A stretch of DNA of 64,000 nt from NCBI RefSeq assembly GCF_023061285.1, contig NZ_JAKGAM010000003.1:186001-250000 (forward strand). The letters are read 5' to 3'. The first letter of the stretch is position 1. Each line of letters begins with the position of its first letter. A program made the position numbers and the translations under genes. Under the pieces are notes generated by a model. The model ran no database searches. It was not told the origin of the DNA and saw nothing but the letters and a program-made list of their open reading frames with translations. This DNA comes from Chromohalobacter nigrandesensis. Its GTDB lineage: Bacteria > Pseudomonadota > Gammaproteobacteria > Pseudomonadales > Halomonadaceae. Below are positions 26,669 to 37,127 of the stretch, piece by piece.

Positions 26669-28036
26669 TCAGAGGCTGCTGACGAAGACGATCACCACGC
26701 CGATGGGCGCAATGAAACGTACCGCCACGCGCCACAGCGCGAAGGCGCCATCGCTCATGTTGAGCTGCGAGCGCAGTTCGTCGCGCCCCATGAACCAGCC
26801 CACGAACAGCACGGTGGCCAAGCCGGTCAGCGGCAGCAACAACTTGCTGGTGACATAATCGAGCAGGTCGAAGAGGGTCATGCCGGCGAACTTGTCGAAC
26901 ATGCCCAGCGGCGCGAAATCACCCCAGATGTTGAACGACAGCACCGTGGCCAGCCCCAAGGCCCAGGTCGCCAGCCCCGCAACGATGGTCGAGCCCACGC
27001 GCGACAGCGGCGAGCGCTCCTCGATCCATTCCACCAGCGGTTCGAGCAGCGAGATCGCCGAGGTCCATGCCGCGAATACCAGCAACACGAAGAACAACAG
27101 GCCGAACAGCCAACCACCGGCCATATTGCCGAACGCCAGCGGCAGCGTCTGGAAGATCAGGCCAGGGCCTGCGGCCGCATCCAACCCATTGGCAAACACG
27201 ATGGGGAAAATGGCCAGCCCGGCAAGCAGGGCAATGACGGTATCCATGACCACGACGATGAGCGCCGAGCGCCCGATGTTGACGTCATCGGAGAGATACG
27301 AGCCGTATGCCATCATGATGCCCATGCCCAGACTCAAGGTGAAGAAGGCATGTCCCAGCGCGGCGAGAATGCCGTCACGCGTGAGCTTGGAGAAGTCCGG
27401 CGTAAACAGGTAAGCCGCCCCTTCGGCGAAAGCGCCCGTGGTCGCGGCATAACCCACGAGCACCACCAGCAGCACCGCCAGCGCGGGCATCAAGGTCTTC
27501 GCCGCACGCTCCAGACCACCGGCGACGCCGCCCACCACGACACCGATCGTCATGATCATGAACAAGCTGTGCCAGAGCAGCAATTCCACAGGGCTCGCCA
27601 GCAGATTGCCGAACAGGGTGCCCACACTATCGTTATCCAGCCCGCTGAAGGTGTCGACCACCGCCATTTGAATGTACGCCAGCGCCCAGCCACCAATCAC
27701 GCTATAGAACGAGAGGATCAAGTAGGCGCCGAGAATCCCGCCCACGCCGATCAACACCCAGGCACGGCTGCGCTTGAGACGCCGCGTGATGTCGCCCATC
27801 GTCGAGATGGGATTCTTCTGGCCCAGACGCCCGAGCAACCATTCGGACATCAGCATCGGCAGGCCGACCAGGAAGATGCAGATCAGATATACCAGAACGA
27901 AAGCGCCGCCGCCGCTTTCGCCGGTCATGTAGGGGAATTTCCAGATATTGCCCAGGCCAACCGATGAACCGACGGCGGCCAGCACGAAGGCCATCCGGGA
28001 GGACCATTGTGCATGCGAATGAGACTTGTAAGACAT
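26669..28036 (-). CDS. Sodium:neurotransmitter symporter family (NSS) amino-acid transporter
   Basis: A 455-residue inner-membrane protein with about eleven to twelve helices. The N-terminal signature SSRMAFVLAAVGSSVGLGNI, followed by WKFPYMTGESGGGAFVLVYL, is diagnostic of the NSS (LeuT/MhsT) family, where the unwound part of helix 1 binds substrate and Na+. Helix 6 to 8 regions (HAFFTLSLGMGIMMAYGSYL and AAWTSAISLLEPLVEW) are also conserved. It takes up amino acids with sodium, an arrangement useful in a salt-loving organism; the substrate cannot be fixed from sequence. The ATG at 28036 has AGGTGA upstream. A structured, long upstream region precedes it. Confidence 0.92.
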   Translation of the reverse strand: MSYKSHSHAQWSSRMAFVLAAVGSSVGLGNIWKFPYMTGESGGGAFVLVYLICIFLVGLPMLMSEWLLGRLGQKNPISTMGDITRRLKRSRAWVLIGVGGILGAYLILSFYSVIGGWALAYIQMAVVDTFSGLDNDSVGTLFGNLLASPVELLLWHSLFMIMTIGVVVGGVAGGLERAAKTLMPALAVLLVVLVGYAATTGAFAEGAAYLFTPDFSKLTRDGILAALGHAFFTLSLGMGIMMAYGSYLSDDVNIGRSALIVVVMDTVIALLAGLAIFPIVFANGLDAAAGPGLIFQTLPLAFGNMAGGWLFGLLFFVLLVFAAWTSAISLLEPLVEWIEERSPLSRVGSTIVAGLATWALGLATVLSFNIWGDFAPLGMFDKFAGMTLFDLLDYVTSKLLLPLTGLATVLFVGWFMGRDELRSQLNMSDGAFALWRVAVRFIAPIGVVIVFVSSL

Positions 28037-28375
28037 TGCTTCACCTGAATTGCGTGGCGCCATCGATCAATAAAATGATGGCGTTGTATTGTTGTTGCCA
28101 CGTCCCCTGGGCATGGATCGCACACCGCGACACGGAGCATGACAGGCCCTTGCGAGCGCTGGGATCTGGCCACCGATCAACAAGGAGACCGCATCGCTCG
28201 CAGCGATGACAGTCAGCGTAAGGGTGTCGATAAACACCGATTGAGGAGACGACTGTCCGCGACAGTCGTCCGCAAGAAATACCATTTTAGCGACAAGTTT
28301 TAGCCAAAACCATTCGCCCAATAGCGTCAAGTCATGAGCCTTGGATAACACGGTAACGCTATTATTATCACTCAA
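28037..28375 (-). other. Long intergenic leader with three consecutive hairpins upstream of the NSS gene
   Basis: The 339 bases contain three short perfect hairpins. CATCGCT-cgc-AGCGATG lies at 28192-28208. GGTGT-cgataa-ACACC lies at 28223-28238. GACGACTGTC-cgc-GACAGTCGTC lies at 28248-28270. None is followed by a T run. A 102-codon open frame on the minus strand crosses the region but has a TTG start and no recognisable protein features. The hairpins could lie in the 5' leader of the NSS mRNA or mark the end of the DUF72 transcript. Confidence 0.45.
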
Positions 28376-29245
28376 TTAGAAAAGTGCACTCTGACGTTCA
28401 CCGGGAAAGGCCTCGAGAGGCGGTAATTCGACGCGCTCGGCCAGGCGTGAATAAAAGCGTCGCGCCAATTGCGGCGCTTGCCGGTTATCCGGCGTATGCA
28501 CAAACAAAAAAGGGGTTTTCCCCTGTTTTATCCACAGCGCCAGACGCTCACACCAAGGAGTGAAAAGTCGCTCGTTGATATCCATATCACAATGCCCGAT
28601 GAAACGCACGATAGGCATATTTGCCGTGGAAATCACGTGTAACGGGCGTTTCGGCTTTTCACCCTGGGCCTTGATCAAGCGCGTATCGCTGCCTGCGGGC
28701 GTGTCGAAAAGCGGCCTGACATCGAGCATCACCCGGTCCACCCCCAAAGTTATCAACAAGCGGTTCAATTGCTGTTCTGCCGCCCCTTTGTGGAAAAAAT
28801 CACTATGACGCACCTCCACGGCACAGGGTATTGCCGACGGCCAGTCTCTCAACAATGCCTCCAACGCTGGCAGCTCCAGAGCCCCGAAATCACGTGGCAA
28901 TTGCACCATGGTCGGCCCTAGCCGGTCATGTAATGGTGCCAGCGCATCGAAGAACGTCTCCAGCTCATCCGCGATACCCACCAGGCGTTTCTCATGCGTG
29001 AGTCGCGCCGGCAGCTTGAAGCAAAAACGAAAATCCGCCGGTGCCTGGCGCGCCCACTGGGCGACGGTCGCCGCCTTGGGCGGCCCGCTGTAGAAGGTGG
29101 TATTGCCCTCCACGCTAGTGAACACGGCACCGTAATCGTGCAGCATGCCCTCCTGCGGCGCGTGTTGCGCGTAGAGACTCCCGCGCCATTCGCTATTGGC
29201 CCACATCGGCAAACCCAGGAACAAGCGCGGGCGACCCTCCGTCAT
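28376..29245 (-). CDS. DUF72 (YecE-like) protein
   Basis: A 289-residue cytoplasmic protein of the DUF72 family, a TIM-barrel fold of unknown function. Typical blocks: LFLGLPMWANSEWRG at the N-terminus, the SVEGNTTFYSGPPKAATVAQ motif, FRFCFKLPARLTHEKRL, LGPTMVQLPRDF, and AVEVRHSDFF. The C-terminal part contains FIGHCDMDINERLFTPW and FLFVHTPDN. No enzyme activity is firmly assigned to the family. It is divergent from the YitT-like gene. Confidence 0.88.
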   Translation of the reverse strand: MTEGRPRLFLGLPMWANSEWRGSLYAQHAPQEGMLHDYGAVFTSVEGNTTFYSGPPKAATVAQWARQAPADFRFCFKLPARLTHEKRLVGIADELETFFDALAPLHDRLGPTMVQLPRDFGALELPALEALLRDWPSAIPCAVEVRHSDFFHKGAAEQQLNRLLITLGVDRVMLDVRPLFDTPAGSDTRLIKAQGEKPKRPLHVISTANMPIVRFIGHCDMDINERLFTPWCERLALWIKQGKTPFLFVHTPDNRQAPQLARRFYSRLAERVELPPLEAFPGERQSALF

Positions 29246-29422
29246 GACGCGCCTCGCAATTGTATCGCTTGCGCCCTGGGGCTATGATGCGCTGCGCGAA
29301 GCAGCCCTATCCGGCACGCTTCTTGCATTGTGTCAAGTCTCCGCTCTTTGGCCACAAGCCCTCGGCGGTTCGCCGACCATCCTCGGCATCGATTCATCTT
29401 CCACACCCACGGGAGAGACAAC

Positions 29423-30118
29423 ATGAAGGTTTCCTGGCGTTCCTGGCTGACGCTGCTCGAAGGCTGCCTATTGGTGGCACTTGGCGTGCGACTTCTGCAA
29501 TCCGCCGACCTGCTGGTCAGCGGTACCGCAGGCTTGAGTTTGCTGATCAGCGATCTGCTGCCGGTGAGTTTCGGTATCACTTTCTTCGTCATCAACCTGC
29601 CCTTTTACGGGCTCGCGTTCAAGCAATTGGGGCGCGATTTCACGCTACGCACACTCGCAAGCGTGACCTTGCTTTCGGTACTCAGCGACACCCTCACCGC
29701 CACACTTCCCCTGGGCAACACCCACCCCGTGGTGTGTGCCATTGCGGCGGGGCTTTTGATCGGCCTCGGGCTTGCGTTGCTGTTTCGCGCCAACGCCTCG
29801 TTGGGGGGTCTCAACATTCTCGCCCTTTATCTGGAACGCCGCGTGGGATGGCATGCCGGTCGCACCACGCTGTGCTGCGATCTGCTGCTATTGTTGCTGG
29901 CCATCATCGTCTACCCATGGACGCAGGTGGCGGGCTCGGCCTTGGCATTTCTCACCTTGAGCGCAGTGCTCGGCCGTTATCATCGCAAGGCCAGTGTCCA
30001 GCGCCATCAACGCGGTGGTGATGACGACGAGACGGCGCATATTCCACGTCGCAAGGGCGCCCTGTCACCGCATCGCGCTTCGATCGCGCGCTTGCGGCCC
30101 CTCCACGAGGAAGGCTAA
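29423..30118 (+). CDS. YitT-family membrane protein
   Basis: A 231-residue inner-membrane protein with five to six hydrophobic helices in the first 190 residues, then a charged, His/Arg-rich tail. The N-terminal helices contain LVSGTAGLSLLISDLLPVSF and FFVINLPFYGLAFKQLGRDF, followed by TLRTLASV, patterns of the YitT/YczE group (DUF161-like). These proteins are of unknown function. The ATG at 29423 is preceded by GGGAGAG. It lies upstream of mltA on the same strand, with 94 bases between, and no terminator is evident. Confidence 0.82.
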   Translation: MKVSWRSWLTLLEGCLLVALGVRLLQSADLLVSGTAGLSLLISDLLPVSFGITFFVINLPFYGLAFKQLGRDFTLRTLASVTLLSVLSDTLTATLPLGNTHPVVCAIAAGLLIGLGLALLFRANASLGGLNILALYLERRVGWHAGRTTLCCDLLLLLLAIIVYPWTQVAGSALAFLTLSAVLGRYHRKASVQRHQRGGDDDETAHIPRRKGALSPHRASIARLRPLHEEG

Positions 30119-30212
30119 GGCCGAAACGCCACTGGCACGACTCGCCCCGGCAAGGCATCATCGCTGGCGACACTCACTCCTAGAGTCGACCGCCGAGGTG
30201 CCTTGCTTGTTC

Positions 30213-31364
30213 ATGTCATTGTCGCGACCGCTCATCGACGCTGCCTACACCCTACGCCAAATCGCGCGTGCGGCGTGGTTATTGCCATTATTGGTACTTG
30301 CGGCTTGCAGCTCTCAGTCGCCCGCGCCGAGCACACCATCGCCGACGGCGTCCGAGCGCATGCAACCCATGGAATGGCAGGCACTGCCCGGTTGGCGTGA
30401 CGATAACGTCATCGCCGCATGGAGCGCATTTGTCGCCAGTTGCCCGCAGCTTGCCAAGAAGTCCCGCTGGACCTCGGTCTGCGCTGACGCCAAGCATGTC
30501 GACCCGCTCGATGAAAGCGATATCACGCGCTTTTTCGAGACACGCTTTCAGCCTTACCGCCTTACCAACGACGACGGCTCCACCACAGGCACGATCACCG
30601 GCTATTACGAACCCATTCTACATGGCTCGCGTGATCGCCACGGGCCGTACCAGACGCCGCTCTACCGCTTCCCCAATGCCTGGCAAGCTGCCCCAGAACG
30701 CAAACGCGCCTCACAAGCCGAGCTGTTGAAAAGCGGTGCCCTGCGCGGTCAGGAACTGGTCTGGATCGACGATCCCGTCGAGGCTGCCTTCCTGCAGATC
30801 CAGGGCTCGGGGCGTATCCGGCTGGACGACGGCGGCACCATGCGCGTGGCCTTCGCGGGGTCCAACAATCAGCCCTTCCGCTCATTCAATCGTGCCTTGA
30901 TCGAGCGCGGTGAAATCGATGCTTCCCAGGCGAACCTTCCCGGCGTGCGGGACTGGGCCAAGCGACATCCCGAACGCGTAGAGGAGATGCTTGCCACCAA
31001 CCCGCGCATGGTGTTCTTCCGTGAGTTGGACAGCGATCATACCGACACCCAAGGGCCGATCGGCGCTCTCGGTGTGCCTCTGACTTCGGAACGCAGCCTG
31101 GCCGTGGATCCCTCGCGCATCCCGCTGGGCGCGCCGGTATTCCTGTCGACCACACAGCCTCTCTCGAAGGAACCCTTGCAGCGCCTGATGGTCGCTCAGG
31201 ATACCGGCAGTGCCATCAAGGGGACGGTACGCGCGGATTTCTACTGGGGACATGGCGATGCAGCCGGTGAGCGTGCCGGGCGCATGAAGCAAGATGGCCG
31301 CCTGTGGGTGCTAATGCCGAAAGGAGTCGATCAGCGGGCAAAGAGAGGAGAGACGCATGAGTGA
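30213..31364 (+). CDS. mltA: Membrane-bound lytic murein transglycosylase A
   Basis: MltA is an outer-membrane lipoprotein that cleaves peptidoglycan strands to 1,6-anhydro-muropeptides. A lipoprotein signal (LLPLLVLAACSS, lipobox LAAC) is followed by a Ser/Pro linker. The MltA domain starts near TITGYYEPILHGSRDRHG. The C-terminal 3D domain has VAQDTGSAIKGTVRADFYWG, followed by HGDAAGERAG; the Asp in DTGSA and the Asp in RADFYWG are the expected active-site carboxylates. The ATG at 30213 or the TTG at 30207 could be the start; GAGGTG fits the TTG spacing better. It overlaps the next gene by eight bases. Confidence 0.95.
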   Translation: MSLSRPLIDAAYTLRQIARAAWLLPLLVLAACSSQSPAPSTPSPTASERMQPMEWQALPGWRDDNVIAAWSAFVASCPQLAKKSRWTSVCADAKHVDPLDESDITRFFETRFQPYRLTNDDGSTTGTITGYYEPILHGSRDRHGPYQTPLYRFPNAWQAAPERKRASQAELLKSGALRGQELVWIDDPVEAAFLQIQGSGRIRLDDGGTMRVAFAGSNNQPFRSFNRALIERGEIDASQANLPGVRDWAKRHPERVEEMLATNPRMVFFRELDSDHTDTQGPIGALGVPLTSERSLAVDPSRIPLGAPVFLSTTQPLSKEPLQRLMVAQDTGSAIKGTVRADFYWGHGDAAGERAGRMKQDGRLWVLMPKGVDQRAKRGETHE

Positions 31365-32277
31365 AGATCGCTACGCCACGGCCCCGTTGGCGGTGGTCAC
31401 CGGCGCTACCGCCGGACTCGGTCTCGAGACCGCCAAGGGCCTCGCCGCGCAGGGCTATCGCCTGATCGTCACCGCACGCAACATGGAAAGAGGCGAGCTG
31501 GCCTGCCATGCCATTCGCGTCCATGCACCGCATGCCGAGGTGCGCGCCGAGCCGCTCGATCTCGATAGCCTCGAATCGGTACGCGACTTCGCCCGGCGTC
31601 TGACGCAGACCGAGTCCTCGCTGGAGCGGCTGATCAACAACGCCGGCATCATGGCCCTGCCGCAGCATGAACGCACACGAGACGGCTTCGAGCGCCAGTG
31701 GGGCGTCAACTACCTGGGGCACTTCCTGCTCACCAGCGAATTGCTGCCACTGCTCATCACCGCAACGGCACCCCGCGTGGTGCAGCTCTCCAGCCTCGCT
31801 CATCGTAGCGGATGCATCGCCTTCGATGATTTAAACGGTGAGACGCACTACGATCCCTGGCGAGCCTACCGGCAGTCCAAACTCGCCATGCTGCTGTTTG
31901 CCCAGGCACTGCAGAAACACAGCGATGACCGGGGTTGGGGACTCAAGAGCCTGGCCGCCCATCCCGGATTGTCGCGTACCGCGCTGTTCGACGCCGGAGT
32001 GAAAAGCCGTCCCTTCATCGGCAGTGTCTTCAAGCTGACCCTGCCGCTGATCAGCCAGTCCGCCGCCGAGGGCGCCCGCCCCACGCTACATGCCGCGCTC
32101 AGCGACAACGCCGGCCCCGGCGCTTACATCGGGCCCGACGGTCTCGGCGAGACGCGTGGCGCCCCCAAAGCGGCCCGACGCGCCCGTAACGCACGCGATT
32201 CGTCGGTCGAGGCACGCCTGTGGGACGTTTCGTGCGAACTCACCGGGGCACGCTGGGAAACGACACACCCCGCGTAG
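31357..32277 (+). CDS. Short-chain dehydrogenase/reductase (retinol-dehydrogenase-like)
   Basis: A 306-residue classical SDR. The Rossmann motif is VVTGATAGLGLETAKGLA (residues 13-30), the NNAG motif is LINNAGIMALPQH near residue 95, and the catalytic Ser sits in VVQLSSLAHRSG. Tyr and Lys are in WRAYRQSKLAML, followed by AAHPGLSRTALF. This is the layout of the WW-domain-oxidoreductase/retinol-dehydrogenase-like branch. The substrate is unknown; NADP is suggested by ARNMERG after the second strand. The ATG at 31357 has GAGGAG and overlaps the mltA stop, so it is translationally coupled. Confidence 0.88.
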   Translation: MSEDRYATAPLAVVTGATAGLGLETAKGLAAQGYRLIVTARNMERGELACHAIRVHAPHAEVRAEPLDLDSLESVRDFARRLTQTESSLERLINNAGIMALPQHERTRDGFERQWGVNYLGHFLLTSELLPLLITATAPRVVQLSSLAHRSGCIAFDDLNGETHYDPWRAYRQSKLAMLLFAQALQKHSDDRGWGLKSLAAHPGLSRTALFDAGVKSRPFIGSVFKLTLPLISQSAAEGARPTLHAALSDNAGPGAYIGPDGLGETRGAPKAARRARNARDSSVEARLWDVSCELTGARWETTHPA

Positions 32278-32284
32278 GTACTAT

Positions 32285-32322
32285 CAGCCTCTACAGACCT
32301 TCCCAGCCTCTACAGGCCTTCT
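32285..32322. repeat. 19-bp tandem duplication at the 3' end of hemB
   Basis: CAGCCTCTACAGACCTTCC (32285-32303) is followed directly by a copy (32304-32322) differing at two positions. The second copy contains the hemB stop codon and last residues, so the first looks like a duplicated gene end. Confidence 0.7.
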
Positions 32323-33284
32323 TCCAGCAACTGGGGGGCGAAGTAGGTCATGATCAGGTCGGCACCGGCGCGGCGCATCGAGCCCAGCGTCTCGCGGATC
32401 ACCGCGGCCTCGTCGATCACGCCCTGCTGCGCTGCCAGGCGGATCATCGCGTACTCACCGCTGACCTGATACGCCACCAGCGGCAACAGGCTGTTGCGGC
32501 GGATATCCGCCATGATGTCGAGATACGCCAGCGCCGGCTTGACCATCAGGAAATCGGCGCCTTCGGCCTCGTCCGCCAGCGACTCACGCAGCGCCTCGCG
32601 ACGGTTCATGGGATCCATCTGATAGGTCTTGCGATCCCCTTGGAGCTCAGTGCCCGCCGCTTCGCGGAAGGGCCCGTACAGCGCCGAGGCCAGCTTGGTG
32701 GAATACGCCATGATGGGAATATTCTCGAAACCGGCCTCGTCCAGGGCCGCGCGAATCGTCGCCACCTGACCGTCCTGGGCCGCCGAAGGCGCGATGATAT
32801 CGGCCCCCGCCTTGGCGGCCGCGACCGCCTGCACGCCGAGGTTGCGGATGGTCAGGTCGTTGTCGACCGTGTCGCCCTTGAGAATGCCGCAGTGACCATG
32901 CGTGGTGTACTCGCAGAAGCAGATATCCGGAATCACCACCATTTCGGGGTCGGCCGCCTTGATGATGCGCACCATGCGCGACACCAGACCATTGTCGTCC
33001 ATCGCATCGCTGCCATTGGCGTCTTTATGATGCGAAATCCCGAACGGCATGATGCCCTTGAGACCCAGCGCACTGAGGCGTTTCACTTCCTCCGCCAGTT
33101 GGCCTTCCGGCACACGATACTGCCCCGGCATACCCTCGATGGGGACAAACTCGTCCGCGTTCTCCTCCACGAAGATCGGATACACCAGATGCTCTGGACG
33201 CAGCGAAGTTTCACGCACGATGTCACGCAGCGATGAGGTGCGCCGCAGGCGCCGCAAGCGGGCCTGGGGAAACTGAGCAGGCAT
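32310..33284 (-). CDS. hemB: Delta-aminolevulinic acid dehydratase (porphobilinogen synthase)
   Basis: HemB condenses two 5-aminolevulinate molecules to porphobilinogen in tetrapyrrole synthesis. The 324-residue product has the two Schiff-base lysines in [15 protein letters not shown] and [14 protein letters not shown]. The metal site reads [14 protein letters not shown], with the three cysteines of the zinc-dependent type, unlike the magnesium type of Pseudomonas. I chose the ATG at 33284 because AAGGAG lies upstream. It stands alone on the minus strand, convergent with the SDR gene. It supplies the pathway of hemL and hemJ found farther along. Confidence 0.96.
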   Translation of the reverse strand: MPAQFPQARLRRLRRTSSLRDIVRETSLRPEHLVYPIFVEENADEFVPIEGMPGQYRVPEGQLAEEVKRLSALGLKGIMPFGISHHKDANGSDAMDDNGLVSRMVRIIKAADPEMVVIPDICFCEYTTHGHCGILKGDTVDNDLTIRNLGVQAVAAAKAGADIIAPSAAQDGQVATIRAALDEAGFENIPIMAYSTKLASALYGPFREAAGTELQGDRKTYQMDPMNRREALRESLADEAEGADFLMVKPALAYLDIMADIRRNSLLPLVAYQVSGEYAMIRLAAQQGVIDEAAVIRETLGSMRRAGADLIMTYFAPQLLEEGL

Positions 33285-33388
33285 GTAAGACTCCTTGATA
33301 GCCACCGAGCGCGGCAACGCCCGGCGTTAAGAACCGGGATGTATTTTATAGCATGCTAACGAATATGCCCAGCCGACAGGATGTCGCA

Positions 33389-35221
<1,833 letters not shown>

Positions 35222-35237
35222 AATGAACTCCTTGTCT

Positions 35238-36008
35238 TCATTCGTTGACCGCAGCGCGGATGACGGCGATGCCCTGTGCTTCGATTCGACGGCAGGCATC
35301 GGCATCGAGCCCTTCGTCGGTGATCAGGGTATGGATCCGTTCCCACGGCAGTTCCAGATTGGGAATACGCCGGCCGATCTTGTCGGATTCGGCGAGTACC
35401 ACGACTTCGCGCGCGACCTCGGCCATCACCCGCGATAGCCCCAGCAATTCGTTGTAGGTGGTGGTCCCGCGCGCCAGGTCGATACCATCGGCACCGATGA
35501 ACAATTGATCGAAATCGTAGAAACGCAGCACCTGCTCGGCGACCTGCCCCTGGAAGGATTCGGAGTGCGGATCCCAGGTGCCGCCGGTCATCAGGATCGC
35601 CGGTTCGGGCTCGACCTCGCGCAGCGCATTGGCCACCGATAGCGCGTTGGTCATCACCACCAGCCCTTCGCGCCCGCCCAGTTCGGGGATCATCGCCGAG
35701 GTGGTGGTACCGCTATCGATGATGATGCGATTGTGGGCGCGAATACGCGCACTCGCCGCTTGTGCGATCGCCAACTTTCGCGGTGAAAGCGGAGCGTTGG
35801 CTTCCGCCAGTATCTCACTGGGCAAGGGCACGGCACCGCCGAAGCGGCGCAACAGCAGGCCGCTCTTTTCCAGGATGGCGAGATCCTTGCGCACAGTGAC
35901 TTCAGAGGTGGCGAAGTGGCGAGCGAGCGTATCGACGCTGGTTTCACCCTGCTCGTTCACGTAGGCCAGCATGGCATGGCGGCGCTGGGCGGTATCGCGT
36001 TTGGGCAT
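35238..36008 (-). CDS. glmR: DeoR-family regulator of the glucosamine pathway
   Basis: A 256-residue DeoR/GlpR-type regulator. The N-terminal helix-turn-helix is [20 protein letters not shown], followed by the GGAVPL motif. The C-terminal sugar-binding domain carries [16 protein letters not shown], a [12 protein letters not shown] block and [19 protein letters not shown], as in the DeoR sugar-phosphate isomerase-like fold. Its place directly upstream of glmS mirrors the glmR-glmS pair of Pseudomonas, so regulation of glmS by an amino-sugar phosphate is likely. The ATG at 36008 (AAGGAT upstream) is preferred over the GTG at 36023. Confidence 0.88.
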   Translation of the reverse strand: MPKRDTAQRRHAMLAYVNEQGETSVDTLARHFATSEVTVRKDLAILEKSGLLLRRFGGAVPLPSEILAEANAPLSPRKLAIAQAASARIRAHNRIIIDSGTTTSAMIPELGGREGLVVMTNALSVANALREVEPEPAILMTGGTWDPHSESFQGQVAEQVLRFYDFDQLFIGADGIDLARGTTTYNELLGLSRVMAEVAREVVVLAESDKIGRRIPNLELPWERIHTLITDEGLDADACRRIEAQGIAVIRAAVNE

Positions 36009-36038
36009 AGCATCCTTGTTCACAAAAGATATATCTTC

Positions 36039-36049
36039 CGAAACGAAAC
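36039..36049 (-). promoter_or_regulatory. Possible GlmR operator
   Basis: CGAAACGAAAC on the plus strand (GTTTCGTTTCG on the minus) is a tandem of the GTTTC type, similar to operators of DeoR-family repressors such as AgaR. It lies 30 bases upstream of glmR, as expected for autoregulation. Confidence 0.35.
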
Positions 36050-36260
36050 AATTTAATTATGGAATGATATATTTCCTTCCTCGTCAAGCCAAGCCTCTCG
36101 AGAAATGAGATAATCCATTCTGCATGAGGATATTTTTTACACTGCTTTCTCGACGCGTATTAAAGACGCCTAGTCAGAATCTGTCATAGCAAGAGTCAAA
36201 GAGTAACCATCTTCTCATAACACCTTAAGCGGGCAAAAAATCAATATTCGGAGATACTCG

Positions 36261-37079
36261 ATGCAACATCTTCAAACACATGAATACATGGAGCAAATGG
36301 ATGAAAGCATCGAAGACAAGCTAAAAATGGTCGACTGGACAACCGGCCAAAACGTTCTCGATTGTGGTTGTGGTAGCGGTGGCTTGATGGAGTATCTAAT
36401 TCATCATGACTACAATACATACGGGATTGATCTGTCGAGTCTTTCAGAAAACCTCATATTCAAGAAAAAACTGACACCAAGATTCGTCAGGGGCGACTTA
36501 TTATATCTAGGCGAGTATTTCCCGAACCGTAAATTCGATACGATCATATTTTCTTCCGTGTTGCATGAAGTCTATTCCTATAACGATTTTGACATACAAA
36601 AAGTGGTCAAAACGCTGCAACAAGCCATCGGCCTTTTATCCGAGCGAGGAAGAATCATTATCCGCGACGGCATCAACCATCCCGATGACAGCCAACAACG
36701 CGTCATCGAGTTCATGAATCGCGAAGACCTCGAAGTTTTTAATAAATACTATAAAAGTTTCAAGGGGAGAAAAATATATTTCAACCAAATAGATAATAAC
36801 AAGATCATACTCAACGTCAACGATGCCATGGAATTTCTTTACACTTACACATGGGGTAATGAATCTTTCTACCGGGAAGTTCAAGAACAGTACGGCATTT
36901 TCAACTCTGATGAATATCAAGATCTACTCGAGAGTTTCGGCCTTAATATTATTCATAAATCTGAGTATCTCCAGGCAGGGTATATTGAAAACTTAAAGCC
37001 CAAAGTCAATCTCTACGATGAACACGGACATGTCGTCGATTTCCCCAATAGCAACATGTTATTAGTAGCAGAAAAATAA
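36261..37079 (+). CDS. AT-rich orphan SAM-dependent methyltransferase
   Basis: A 272-residue class I methyltransferase. Motif I is VLDCGCGSGGLMEYLI (near residue 32), motif post-I is TYGIDLSSLSENLI, and a later block FDTIIFSSVLHEVYSY with RGRIIIRDGINH corresponds to motifs II and III. The second half (residues about 140-270) is unusual, rich in Asn, Tyr, Lys and Ile, with a C-terminal segment PKVNLYDEHGHVVDFPNSNM. The gene and both flanks are visibly AT-rich and use A/T-ending codons unlike every neighbour. This and its opposite direction inside the glmR/glmU region suggest horizontal acquisition. A terminator follows it. The substrate is not known. Confidence 0.85.
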   Translation: MQHLQTHEYMEQMDESIEDKLKMVDWTTGQNVLDCGCGSGGLMEYLIHHDYNTYGIDLSSLSENLIFKKKLTPRFVRGDLLYLGEYFPNRKFDTIIFSSVLHEVYSYNDFDIQKVVKTLQQAIGLLSERGRIIIRDGINHPDDSQQRVIEFMNREDLEVFNKYYKSFKGRKIYFNQIDNNKIILNVNDAMEFLYTYTWGNESFYREVQEQYGIFNSDEYQDLLESFGLNIIHKSEYLQAGYIENLKPKVNLYDEHGHVVDFPNSNMLLVAEK

Positions 37080-37090
37080 AGCATCGCATC

Positions 37091-37117
37091 AGTACTACGG
37101 CAATATACCGTAGTACT
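37091..37117 (+). terminator. Rho-independent terminator of the methyltransferase gene
   Basis: A perfect 10-base stem (AGTACTACGG / CCGTAGTACT, loop of seven) begins 11 bases after the methyltransferase stop and is followed by an A/T-rich stretch with several T. It also separates the gene from convergent glmU. Confidence 0.7.
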
Positions 37118-37127
37118 ATTAATTATT

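Noticed and set aside
28067-28375. A 102-codon open frame on the minus strand in the NSS leader
   Set aside because: It starts with TTG, has no ribosome binding site, and its product has no domain or transmembrane pattern. It crosses three perfect hairpins, which points to non-coding sequence.
28037-28375. Glycine or lysine riboswitch ahead of the NSS transporter
   Set aside because: The conserved cores of these riboswitches are not visible; only simple hairpins are.
33316-33328. Hairpin AACGC-ccg-GCGTT upstream of hemB as regulatory RNA
   Set aside because: Only five pairs, no T run and no other supporting element.
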